A stretch of 53,339 nt of DNA. It comes from Cyclobacteriaceae bacterium (GTDB taxonomy: Bacteria; Bacteroidota; Bacteroidia; Cytophagales; Cyclobacteriaceae). The notes under the pieces are model-generated. The model searched no databases and was not told the origin of the DNA. It saw nothing but the letters and a program-made list of their open reading frames with translations. The position numbers and the translations under genes were made by a program. Below are positions 17,947 to 26,077 of the stretch, one piece after another (position 1 is the first letter of the stretch; the number at the start of each line of letters is the position of its first letter). The DNA lies in the NCBI GenBank assembly GCA_016786495.1, contig JAEUUJ010000035.1, positions 1 to 53,339 on the forward strand, read 5' to 3'.

Positions 17947-18831
17947 ATGCCAAGTTTAAAGGAAGTAAAAAGCAGAATCGGGTCGGTTATTTCAACCCAG
18001 CAGATTACCAAAGCCATGAAAATGGTGGCGGCTGCGAAGTTGCGTAAATCGCAGGACCGCATCACGCAGATGCGCCCGTTTGCGCAGAAGCTTTCTGCTA
18101 TTCTGCAAAACCTTTCTTCAGCTCAGGAGGCAGGCAGCGATAACTGGTATTCTGTGAAGCGTGAGGAGAAAAAAATTCTCATCATTGCCATCAGCTCCGA
18201 TCGCGGGTTGTGCGGTTCATTCAACAGCACGGTGTTCAAGGGCGTTAACAAACTGATTGCTGACAAATACGAAGAGCAGTTCCGCAAAGGAGATGTTACC
18301 GTTCTGCCGTTAGGAAAGAAGGCTTTTGATTTCTTCTCAAAACGCAAGGTAAGTGTGGTGGATAACTACGTTGGAACAATCGGTCATATCTCTTACGAAA
18401 ACGTGGCCGATGTTGCGGAATACATGATGGAGGCTTTTAAGAAGGGAACATACGATAAGATCGAAGTTGTGTACAACGAATTCAAGAACGTTGCTACGCA
18501 GATTCTGAGAATCGAACAATTTCTCCCTGTACTTCCGCCAGCGAAAACTACCAAAGCGAAAGTTGACGTTGACTACTTGTATGAGCCCGGAAAAGAAGAA
18601 ATTCTGAAGGGACTTATTCCCAAGTCGTTGAAAGTGCAACTCTTCAAAGCAGTACTCGATTCAAATGCATCCGAAAATGGTGCGCGGATGACTGCGATGG
18701 ATAAAGCAACAGAAAACGCGGGCGAGCTGTTAAAGGAACTTAAACTCACCTACAACCGCTCACGTCAGGCTGCGATCACGAAGGAAATCCTCGAGATTGT
18801 AGGCGGTGCCGAAGCGCTGAAGTCTGCGTAA
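17947..18831 (+). CDS. atpG: ATP synthase F1 subunit gamma
   Basis: 294 residues. The N-terminal helix carries the gamma signature KEVKSRIGSVISTQQITKAMKMVAAAKL (split: RIGSVISTQQITKAM at 11-25, VAAAKLRKSQ after it). ISSDRGLCGSFN at about 78-89 is the central Rossmann-like part, and the C-terminal helix ends in NRSRQAAITKEILEIVGGAEAL. It is the rotor shaft between the c-ring and the alpha3beta3 head. It is the last ATP synthase gene here: atpD and atpC do not follow, and a strong terminator closes the operon. Confidence 0.97.
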   Translation: MPSLKEVKSRIGSVISTQQITKAMKMVAAAKLRKSQDRITQMRPFAQKLSAILQNLSSAQEAGSDNWYSVKREEKKILIIAISSDRGLCGSFNSTVFKGVNKLIADKYEEQFRKGDVTVLPLGKKAFDFFSKRKVSVVDNYVGTIGHISYENVADVAEYMMEAFKKGTYDKIEVVYNEFKNVATQILRIEQFLPVLPPAKTTKAKVDVDYLYEPGKEEILKGLIPKSLKVQLFKAVLDSNASENGARMTAMDKATENAGELLKELKLTYNRSRQAAITKEILEIVGGAEALKSA

Positions 18832-18857
18832 GCAAGTCTGCAAGAAATGATAACTTT

Positions 18858-18890
18858 AAAGTCCTGGCCCAACGGTCAGGACTTTTGTTT
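18858..18890 (+). terminator. Strong intrinsic terminator after atpG
   Basis: AAAGTCCTGGCC (18858-18869) pairs with GGTCAGGACTTT (18874-18885), a 12-bp stem with one G-U and a CAAC tetraloop, followed by TTTTGTTTT (18882-18890). It starts 27 bases after the atpG stop. The T-tract ends two bases before the ATG of the next gene. Confidence 0.9.
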
Positions 18891-18891
18891 T

Positions 18892-19710
18892 ATGAACCCT
18901 TTTATTCGCTTATACCGCCTGATCAACGCACTGAGTATTGACGTGGCGTTGGGTGCAGTATGCAGTGCGGCATGGTTTGCGAAAGGGTTTGACGTTCAAC
19001 TCAGGCCGTATGCCTTTCTGGCCCTTGGCTTGACCGTGTGGATTATTTATACCGCAGATCATTTACTGGATGCGCGTAAGGTTGCGAAGGAAGCGTCTAC
19101 CTATCGGCATAGGTTTCATCAGCAGTATTTTAAAATCCTCGCGGTGTGTTTGATGATTGCTGTGGTGATCGACTTCGGGTTTATTTTCTTTGTGCGTGTT
19201 CAGATTTTATACGCAGGCCTGGTCTTATTTTCAATTGTCGTCCTGTATTTGCTGGTCAATCGCTGGCTGAGCTTTGTAAAGGAATTAGTGATTGCGATTG
19301 TGTATTGCTCGGGCGTACTGTTGCCTACCCTTTCGTTGAAGAGTACCGGATTGTCAGCGGGTGATTATCTGTGGATCGTTAGCTTCTTCCTGACCGCGCT
19401 CATCAACCTGATGGTATTTTCCATCTATGACTTTCCATCCGATAAAAGCGATGGATATAATTCCTTTGTACGAACCTTTGGCGTACGGCTGACACAACAA
19501 ATTCTTTCCGTGTTCTTTTTGTTGCAGGTGGGACTGGCAGGGATGTTGACAGTGCATGGTTTTTGGAATGAGGTTACCGTTTTAAGCGTGATGAACATTA
19601 CGCTCTTTTTACTTTTTATCAAACCATCATACTTCGCGAAGGCCGACCTTTACCGGGTGGTTGGCGATGGTGTTTTTCTCTTTCCGGTCGTTTTGTTGTT
19701 AGTTGGGTAG
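18892..19710 (+). CDS. UbiA-superfamily-like integral membrane protein
   Basis: 272 residues with about eight predicted TM helices. The ATG at 18892 is chosen because the longer in-frame reading from 18847 would translate the atpG terminator. Two Asp-rich motifs stand where UbiA prenyltransferases bind prenyl diphosphate through Mg2+: Asp56-x3-Asp60 (TADHLLDAR) and Asp180-x3-Asp184-x2-Asp187 (YDFPSDKSDG). The substrate is unknown; quinone, heme-tail or carotenoid-like prenylation are possibilities within the superfamily. The first motif is shorter than the classic NDxxDxxxD, so the call is at fold level. The start codon abuts a terminator, so this gene needs read-through or its own promoter. 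Confidence 0.55.
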   Translation: MNPFIRLYRLINALSIDVALGAVCSAAWFAKGFDVQLRPYAFLALGLTVWIIYTADHLLDARKVAKEASTYRHRFHQQYFKILAVCLMIAVVIDFGFIFFVRVQILYAGLVLFSIVVLYLLVNRWLSFVKELVIAIVYCSGVLLPTLSLKSTGLSAGDYLWIVSFFLTALINLMVFSIYDFPSDKSDGYNSFVRTFGVRLTQQILSVFFLLQVGLAGMLTVHGFWNEVTVLSVMNITLFLLFIKPSYFAKADLYRVVGDGVFLFPVVLLLVG

Positions 19711-19846
19711 TTTTTTCCGCAAAATGCGCCCGCTAAACCGACAAAAACGCATAAAATCTTATTTCAGCTATGCAGAATAGCCAATACAAATTATATTTAG
19801 AATCCTTATTTTAAACCATAGTCTGCTCCACCAAGAGGCTTCATTG

Positions 19847-21664
19847 ATGTACGATTTTATTCAACAATTGCCCGGAGTAATCTATGAAATAACCATCCAT
19901 GCTGATGGTTCCCGCAGGTTCACATTCATCAGTGCAAACAGTTTTGACCTTCTCGGATTGAAGGCTGAGGAGATTATGCATAATCCGGCTGCGCTGGATG
20001 ACATCATCATTCCGGAAGACCGTGAAGGATTTAATGAATCGACACGGGGTAATCGCAACCGCTCTGAACTTTGGTCGTGGGAAGGACGCGTGCTGGTGCG
20101 CGATGAGGTGCGCTGGATAGAGGCTCGCTCCAACTTTGAAAAGAGCGGAGACGACACCATTCGCCGGGGAATGATTCTTGACATTACCGACCGGAAGCAT
20201 CGCGAACAGGAAAGCGAAATCCGATATCAGTTGTTGGTAGAACACCTTCCGCTTGGCGTTGGCGTGCATGTAAACGGAAAATTTGTTTTCGCTAACCAGT
20301 ATGCACATAAGATTCTTGCGGCGAAGCCGAATGAACTTATCGGTAAAAACATTATCGAACTTGTACATCCGGATTTTCGCGCAACGGTACTGGAGCGGCT
20401 GCAAAAATTAGTGCAGGGCGAATCAGTCCCGATGATCGAAGAGAAATACGTTCGGCTTGACGGAATGGTCATCGATGTGGAAACAGTTGGCATACCTTTC
20501 ATCTACAAAGGCGAAGCTGCCAACCAGGTTATCATTCGTGATATCACCGACCGGAAAAAGGCTGAAGCAGCAAGCAAGAAGAACGAAACATTGTTCACCC
20601 AGTTATTCAACAGCACCCCGATGGGGTTGGTGATGCTGGACGAACAGGGTAAAGTGGAACAGGTGAACAATGGTTTCCAGCTAATGTTTGGCTACCGGCC
20701 ACAGGAACTGAAAGGAAAGAACCTGAACGACTTTATTGTTCCGGAAACGCTGACCAACGAAGGCATTGACCTCAACAATATTATTGCTGCAAACGAAATT
20801 GTGAGCGTGGTTACCAAGCGCCAGCATCGTGACGGGCATTTGGTGGATGTGCTGATTTATGGTGTGCCGGTGCTTCTAGACAACAGAACCATTAGCATTT
20901 ATGGTGTTTATGTTGATATCACCGAACGCAGAAAAGTTGAGGAAGAACTGAAAGTCAGAAATACGGAGCTCGACAACTTTGTTTACAAAGTGTCGCACGA
21001 TTTGCGTGCACCGCTTTCTTCAATTCTGGGGCTTGTCAACCTGGCGAAGCTTCCGGGTAACGATGACGACCCGATGGAGTACATCAATATCATCGGGAAG
21101 AAGGTTGAGGATCTTGATCACTTCATCAGCGATGTGCTCAGCCATTCCAAAAATCTGAAATTAGACGTCAGCATTTCAAAGGTTGATTTCAACGGCATCA
21201 TTTCGAAAACCTTCATGGATTTGAATTACCTCGAAGGAGCCTCAGATGTGCTGGTGTACCGCAGGGTTGAGGGAAAAGAGTTTTATGGTGACCGGTGGCG
21301 GATTTCCGAAATATTCCGGAACCTGGTTTCAAACGCCATCAAGTACCGTCAGATTGGCGGCACAAAACCTGAAATCCGGATCGAAATTGTTACGACTCCT
21401 GATGAAACCACGATCATTTTCTCCGACAACGGCATCGGGATTGAGAAAAATGACCTGGCTAAAATCTTCGAAATGTTCTACCGGGCAACGGTGCAGTCAG
21501 ACGGGTCAGGGATAGGCTTGTACATCGTGAAGAATGCCGTTGAAAAGCTGGGCGGCAGGATTTCCGTAACCAGCAAAGTTGGGTTTGGTACCACTTTTAC
21601 TATTAAATTGCCGAATCGGACTGAAGAAAACGCATCGGGTAACACCGTTCAGTACGCGATGTAA
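19847..21664 (+). CDS. Soluble multi-PAS sensor histidine kinase
   Basis: 605 residues from the ATG at 19847 (a TTG codon directly before it is in frame). No TM helix or signal is visible, so it is probably cytoplasmic. Three PAS/PAC units occupy about 1-110, 120-240 and 245-365; the PAC ends are marked by DITDRK, DITDRK and DITERR. HisKA follows with the phospho-acceptor His384 in KVSHDLRAPLSS. The HATPase domain has an N box (FRNLVSNAIKYR), a G1 box (FSDNGIGIE) and G2 (GSGIGLYIVK). All catalytic boxes are intact. No response regulator is adjacent, so the partner is elsewhere. The following GNAT-like gene starts 5 bases downstream. Confidence 0.93.
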   Translation: MYDFIQQLPGVIYEITIHADGSRRFTFISANSFDLLGLKAEEIMHNPAALDDIIIPEDREGFNESTRGNRNRSELWSWEGRVLVRDEVRWIEARSNFEKSGDDTIRRGMILDITDRKHREQESEIRYQLLVEHLPLGVGVHVNGKFVFANQYAHKILAAKPNELIGKNIIELVHPDFRATVLERLQKLVQGESVPMIEEKYVRLDGMVIDVETVGIPFIYKGEAANQVIIRDITDRKKAEAASKKNETLFTQLFNSTPMGLVMLDEQGKVEQVNNGFQLMFGYRPQELKGKNLNDFIVPETLTNEGIDLNNIIAANEIVSVVTKRQHRDGHLVDVLIYGVPVLLDNRTISIYGVYVDITERRKVEEELKVRNTELDNFVYKVSHDLRAPLSSILGLVNLAKLPGNDDDPMEYINIIGKKVEDLDHFISDVLSHSKNLKLDVSISKVDFNGIISKTFMDLNYLEGASDVLVYRRVEGKEFYGDRWRISEIFRNLVSNAIKYRQIGGTKPEIRIEIVTTPDETTIIFSDNGIGIEKNDLAKIFEMFYRATVQSDGSGIGLYIVKNAVEKLGGRISVTSKVGFGTTFTIKLPNRTEENASGNTVQYAM

Positions 21665-21669
21665 AAATT

Positions 21670-22839
21670 ATGAGAGCCATAGAGGTAAAGACATCCCGGG
21701 ACATTCGTGAATTTTTAATGCTTCCGGTGAGGCTTTATAAAAATCATCCGCACTGGATTCAGCCGCTAAATAAAGACATTGAATGGGTTTTCGATCCCAA
21801 GAAAAATAAGTTCTTTTCGCATGGTGAGTGTATTCGCTGGATTCTGCAAAATGATTCCGGGGAAACCATTGGCCGGGTAGCTGCCTTCATTGATCACAAG
21901 CTGCTGAATAAGGGTAACGATCAGCCGACTGGCGGCATGGGTTTTTTTGAGTGTATTCACGATCAGAAAGCAGCCTTCATGCTGTTTGACCTGTGCAAGG
22001 AGTGGCTTCAGGCCCGGGGCGTTGAAGCGATGGATGGCCCGATTAATTTCGGCCCGCGTGATCGTTGGTGGGGGTTGTTGATTGAAGGTTATAACCTCGA
22101 GCCGAACTACCAGTGTAATTACAACTTCCAGTATTACAAAGATTTCTTTGAGGCATACGGTTTTCAGGTCTACTTCTATCAGCTTACGTACGGCAGAAAG
22201 ATGATGGAGCCCTTGTCGGATAAGCTCTGGCACAAGTTTGAAGTAGTCGCAGAAGATCCGGATTATACATTCGATTATTACCGAAGCAATAACCTTGATA
22301 AGCTTGCTGATGATATTCGCTCGGTTTATAACCGTGCGTGGGCCAAGCGGGGAGAAACGCCTGAGCTTTCGCAGTTGCAGGCACGTAACATGGTTCGCCA
22401 GATGAAACCCGTTATGGATAAGCATCTGGTATGGTTCGGTTATTACAAAGGTGAGCCCATCTCATTTTTTATTTCGATCCCGGAGCTCAACCAGATTTTC
22501 AAACATCTGGGCGGCAAGTTGAACTTCTGGGGTAAAGTGAAGTTTGTTTGGTATCAATGGCGCAAGACAAGCAAGAAAGCTTTTGGAATTTTGTTTGGAA
22601 TCGTTCCGGAACATCACGGCAAGGGTGTTGATGGTGGAATGATTCTAGGTTTCCGAAAACTTATGCAGGAAGAGTATCTGCGCTACGAAGATTATGAGTT
22701 CGGCTGGATCGGCGATTTTAATCCGAAGATGATGCGGGTTTCGGAGCAGGTGCAAACGCGTATCGTAAAGCGACACGCTACGTACCGCAAACTTTTTGAT
22801 GAAACCAAGCCGTTCAAACGTATGCCGATTATCGGCTAA
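21670..22839 (+). CDS. GNAT-fold acetyltransferase-like protein
   Basis: 389 residues, cytoplasmic. It resembles the large GNAT-related family common in Bacteroidota: an N-terminal half with LPVRLYKNHPHWIQPL and GPINFGPRDRWWGLLIEGY (about 116-134), and a C-terminal GNAT-like half with FGIVPEHHGKGVDGGMI (about 308-324), where HHGKGV-x-G is a plausible acetyl-CoA pyrophosphate loop. Substrate unknown. The five-base spacing behind the PAS kinase suggests co-transcription. Confidence 0.7.
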   Translation: MRAIEVKTSRDIREFLMLPVRLYKNHPHWIQPLNKDIEWVFDPKKNKFFSHGECIRWILQNDSGETIGRVAAFIDHKLLNKGNDQPTGGMGFFECIHDQKAAFMLFDLCKEWLQARGVEAMDGPINFGPRDRWWGLLIEGYNLEPNYQCNYNFQYYKDFFEAYGFQVYFYQLTYGRKMMEPLSDKLWHKFEVVAEDPDYTFDYYRSNNLDKLADDIRSVYNRAWAKRGETPELSQLQARNMVRQMKPVMDKHLVWFGYYKGEPISFFISIPELNQIFKHLGGKLNFWGKVKFVWYQWRKTSKKAFGILFGIVPEHHGKGVDGGMILGFRKLMQEEYLRYEDYEFGWIGDFNPKMMRVSEQVQTRIVKRHATYRKLFDETKPFKRMPIIG

Positions 22840-22886
22840 CCGTGTTTAACTTCTTTCGTTTCCAATCGGTATTACCCCTTTAATCC

Positions 22887-24134
22887 ATGCCGGTTCCTGA
22901 CCCATACGCAGCGCTACGAATACCCGAATACCGGAGATTTATCACCGCGCGTGTTTTCATAACCATTGCGATTCAGATTCAGGCGGTTGTAGTCGGCTGG
23001 CAGGTTTACGAGCTCACCAAAGATCCATTATCGTTAGGGTTGATAGGTCTTGCTGAAGCTGCACCGTCCATTGCGGTCTCGTTGCTGGGTGCAGGGCATG
23101 TGGCAGATTTTGTTCACCGCAAAAAAATCATTGTAATCACGGTCTTCGCACTACTCGTATGCTCAGCGGCTCTGTTGATTTTTACCACCGACCCCGGAGC
23201 GTTTGTTTTTCAATGGGGAGTGATCCCGATTTACTCCGTGATATTCGTTAGTGGCATTGCGCGCGGATTTTTATCTCCCGCTGTGTTTTCGTTCATGCCG
23301 CAACTGGTGCCGCGCGAACTTTATCAAAATGCCATTACCTGGAACAGTACCTTATGGGAAGCTGCATCAATCACAGGGCCGGCCATCGGAGGACTCGTGT
23401 ATGGGTTTTTTGGAATCACCGCGGCATACACGCTGGATGCTGCTCTGGTATTGGCTGGGTTGACACTAATTTTCTTCATCCAAAAGAAACCGTTGCCTCC
23501 GGCATCGGAAGAGGATACCAGTGTTATCAACAAACTTACCGCGGGCTTCCGGTTCGTGTTTCAAAACAAACTTATCCTGAGCGCTATTTCCCTTGACCTC
23601 TTCGCTGTATTTTTTGGCGGAGCCGTAGCGTTGCTGCCGTTTTTTGCGGACGAAATATTGCATGTGGGCGCAGTGGGGCTGGGCTTTTTGCGGTGCGCAC
23701 CGTCTATCGGGGCGGTGATGATGGCATTCTACATCACCCATTTCCCTATCCGGAGAAACATGGGAAAAACACTGCTTTGGGCAGTGGCAGGCTTTGGGGC
23801 CTGCATGATATGTTTTGCCATATCTGAAAATTTCTGGCTTTCGCTCGGACTGCTGATATTGAGCGGAGTGTTTGATTGTGTGAGTGTGATCATCCGTGGA
23901 AGCCTGATGCAAACCCTTACACCGGAGAACATGAAAGGCCGGGTATCGGCCGTGAACTATATTTTCATCGGCTCATCGAACGAACTCGGCATGGTTGAAT
24001 CGGGGTTTGCAGCGAAGCTTTTTGGATTGATTCCTTCGGTGATCTTTGGAGGCCTGATGACGATTGGCGTTGTTGCTGCCACTGCATGGCTCAGCAAATC
24101 GTTACGAAATCTGCAAAACCTGGATGATCGTTAG
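22887..24134 (+). CDS. MFS transporter (DHA3/EntS-like exporter)
   Basis: 415 residues, about twelve TM helices, typical MFS size. The loop between helices 2 and 3 (GHVADFVHRKKII, about 71-83) fits the G-x3-D-R-x-G-R-R-type MFS signature in a degenerate form. The closest architecture is the EntS/multidrug-exporter group. The substrate cannot be told from sequence. Its TAG stop overlaps the TAA stop of the convergent aminotransferase-like gene (24131-24134), so there is no room for a terminator between them. Confidence 0.9.
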   Translation: MPVPDPYAALRIPEYRRFITARVFITIAIQIQAVVVGWQVYELTKDPLSLGLIGLAEAAPSIAVSLLGAGHVADFVHRKKIIVITVFALLVCSAALLIFTTDPGAFVFQWGVIPIYSVIFVSGIARGFLSPAVFSFMPQLVPRELYQNAITWNSTLWEAASITGPAIGGLVYGFFGITAAYTLDAALVLAGLTLIFFIQKKPLPPASEEDTSVINKLTAGFRFVFQNKLILSAISLDLFAVFFGGAVALLPFFADEILHVGAVGLGFLRCAPSIGAVMMAFYITHFPIRRNMGKTLLWAVAGFGACMICFAISENFWLSLGLLILSGVFDCVSVIIRGSLMQTLTPENMKGRVSAVNYIFIGSSNELGMVESGFAAKLFGLIPSVIFGGLMTIGVVAATAWLSKSLRNLQNLDDR

Positions 24135-25420
24135 GACGCCGCGATTTTGAGCACGGCTTCTACGAAGCGATCGAGGTCTTTCGTTGTGGTGTACACATGA
24201 GGCGTTACGCGAACGCCATTGATGTTCTCCCACTTCACGGTTGTCGTATGAATCTGGAACTCGTTCATTAAACGACCTCCAACTTCGCCCGAATCAATTC
24301 CTTCGATGTAAAAATTACCCAACGCACAGGAGAATTCGGGCTTCAGCGAAATGTTGAGCTTTACGCGCGGATTTTTAGTGACCTGTTCTGCCCAATAGTT
24401 TTTCAGATAGCGAAGGCGTTCTTCTTTGCGTTTTGTGCCGATTGCATTATGAAAATCAATTGCCTGTCCGATAGCCTGCTCAGGCGCGAATGAGCGCGTT
24501 CCCAGTGTTTCAAACTTCCGGATATCGGCAATTTGTGGTTTGTCGTTGGGGAACAGGGGCCACAAGCCACCAATATTTTCTTTTTTTACGCGAAGCATCC
24601 CCGTTCCAAACGGAGCGCACAACCATTTGTGGAGGCTCGTTCCGAAATAGTCCGGATCGAAGTCGGAAATTTTATAGTCGATGTGTGCGAAGGTATGAGC
24701 CGCATCAACCAGCGAAATGATATTGCGCCTGCGGGCTTCTTCACACAAACGTTTTACCGGAAAAATCTGACCGGTCCAGTTGATCATGTGCGTAATGTGC
24801 CACACTTTGGTTTTTGACGTGGTCGCATTGATGAATTCATTCACGATCTGATCTTCACTTTCAACCGGCAACTGAAAATTCAACCACTTGATTTTGATAC
24901 CATCGCGCATTTCCTTTTGTTTCCATGCCTGGATCATATTCGGATAATCCTGTTTGGTCATGACAATCTCATCGCCTTTGGCGAGCGTTAGTCCCCAGGT
25001 CACCGTTGCCAGTGCTTCCGTTGTGTTGCGATTGATCGCAACTTCGTCAGCCGAACATCCTGCCAGATCAGCAAGCTTTCTGCGTACAGCTTCACGCCCG
25101 CGATCAAGCACTTGCCACATATAATATGAGGGAGCTTCATTACTCAATTGATAGTATCGGTTCACAGCATCCTGTACAACTTTTGGTTGCGGACTGACAC
25201 CACCATTGTTCAGGTTCAAGATGTTAGGCGATACGGTGTATGACTGCGCCATTCGTGCCCATAATTCTTCATCGGTAGCAGCATCGGTTGGCGAGAGCTT
25301 GTTCAGCGAGACCATAGCATCCGACACATCTTCGGCTAATGCTGTTTGAACAAACGGAGTGAGTGTAAGAAATCCTGCGGCACCTAACGTCTTCTGAAAG
25401 AATGATCTGCGTGAAGTCAT
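24131..25420 (-). CDS. Tat-exported class V aminotransferase-fold (isopenicillin-N-epimerase-like) protein
   Basis: 429 residues. The N terminus is a twin-arginine signal (SRRSFFQKT at 3-11, hydrophobic stretch, ALA cleavage near 27-29). The rest is a fold-type I PLP enzyme of the cysteine desulfurase/isopenicillin N epimerase group: NLNNGGVSP at 69-77, Asp239 in SLVDAAH for the pyridine nitrogen and the Schiff-base Lys265 in TSLHKWL. Export through Tat is consistent with folding around the cofactor in the cytoplasm. Reaction unknown; epimerase, desulfurase and aminotransferase activities are all possible. It may be co-transcribed with the kinase gene 47 bases upstream. Confidence 0.87.
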   Translation of the reverse strand: MTSRRSFFQKTLGAAGFLTLTPFVQTALAEDVSDAMVSLNKLSPTDAATDEELWARMAQSYTVSPNILNLNNGGVSPQPKVVQDAVNRYYQLSNEAPSYYMWQVLDRGREAVRRKLADLAGCSADEVAINRNTTEALATVTWGLTLAKGDEIVMTKQDYPNMIQAWKQKEMRDGIKIKWLNFQLPVESEDQIVNEFINATTSKTKVWHITHMINWTGQIFPVKRLCEEARRRNIISLVDAAHTFAHIDYKISDFDPDYFGTSLHKWLCAPFGTGMLRVKKENIGGLWPLFPNDKPQIADIRKFETLGTRSFAPEQAIGQAIDFHNAIGTKRKEERLRYLKNYWAEQVTKNPRVKLNISLKPEFSCALGNFYIEGIDSGEVGGRLMNEFQIHTTTVKWENINGVRVTPHVYTTTKDLDRFVEAVLKIAAS

Positions 25421-25467
25421 ACCTGAAAAGATTAGGCAAGTAAGATAAGATTTTTGAGGGTAAAACC

Positions 25468-26001
25468 TCAGCGAATTTGTTCAACGGCATCGATGGCTGC
25501 CGTGTTCCGCGCTTCAGCATGGCCACGAATGATGCGATAGCGGAGTCGGTTGCGCGTTAACTCCGATTCATACAAATCAAAAAGTTCCTGTCGCCTATGC
25601 GGATGCTCGCGCAAGGGGTCATCTTGCCAGGGCAGGTCAACATCTGTCAGCAGATGCAGGTCGTATTGCTGCTGCTGCATAAGCGAGATAATCTGAGGAT
25701 CGCATGATCCATACTTAAAGTCACTCCAGATCTTAATCACAATCAGATTTGTATCGCAGAATAAAAAACGATTGGCATGACTGGCCAGTTGATTTTCTAT
25801 GTCCACTTGTCCCTGTGCGATTGCGGTGAGGTCCGCCTGTTGATAAGGCCGTCCAAGTTGCTCGAGGTATTCACGGGCAAACTCTGGCACCCACACGGAG
25901 CCATAATGGTTTGCCAGAAAGCGGGCCAGCACGGTCTTACCCGTACATTCGGGCCCCACAATGGCGATCCTTCTTACCTCCCGGCTGATTTCTGTATTCA
26001 T
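25468..26001 (-). CDS. NadR-like P-loop nucleoside kinase (ribosylnicotinamide kinase domain)
   Basis: 177 residues, a single P-loop kinase domain. Walker A is GPECTGKT (16-23), followed by VPEFAREYLEQLG (about 38-50) and FCDTNLIVIKIWSDF (about 81-95), the pattern of the C-terminal kinase domain of NadR. The NMN-adenylyltransferase and DNA-binding parts of full NadR are absent. If it is a nicotinamide riboside kinase, it would phosphorylate the riboside to NMN in NAD salvage. No pnuC transporter lies nearby, which leaves the substrate open. Confidence 0.72.
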   Translation of the reverse strand: MNTEISREVRRIAIVGPECTGKTVLARFLANHYGSVWVPEFAREYLEQLGRPYQQADLTAIAQGQVDIENQLASHANRFLFCDTNLIVIKIWSDFKYGSCDPQIISLMQQQQYDLHLLTDVDLPWQDDPLREHPHRRQELFDLYESELTRNRLRYRIIRGHAEARNTAAIDAVEQIR

Positions 26002-26077
26002 AGGGCGAAAATGATCCTAATTTCTTTAAAAGTATAACGATCATTATCTTTCTGAAATCTTCACCAAAAGAAGCTAC

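Noticed and set aside
18847-18891. ATG at 18847 as the start of the UbiA-like protein
   Set aside because: The reading would translate the atpG terminator hairpin; the next ATG at 18892 starts a normal N terminus.
21766-22425. 219-codon minus-strand frame within the GNAT-like gene
   Set aside because: The plus-strand gene has family motifs and a good start; the opposite frame has none.
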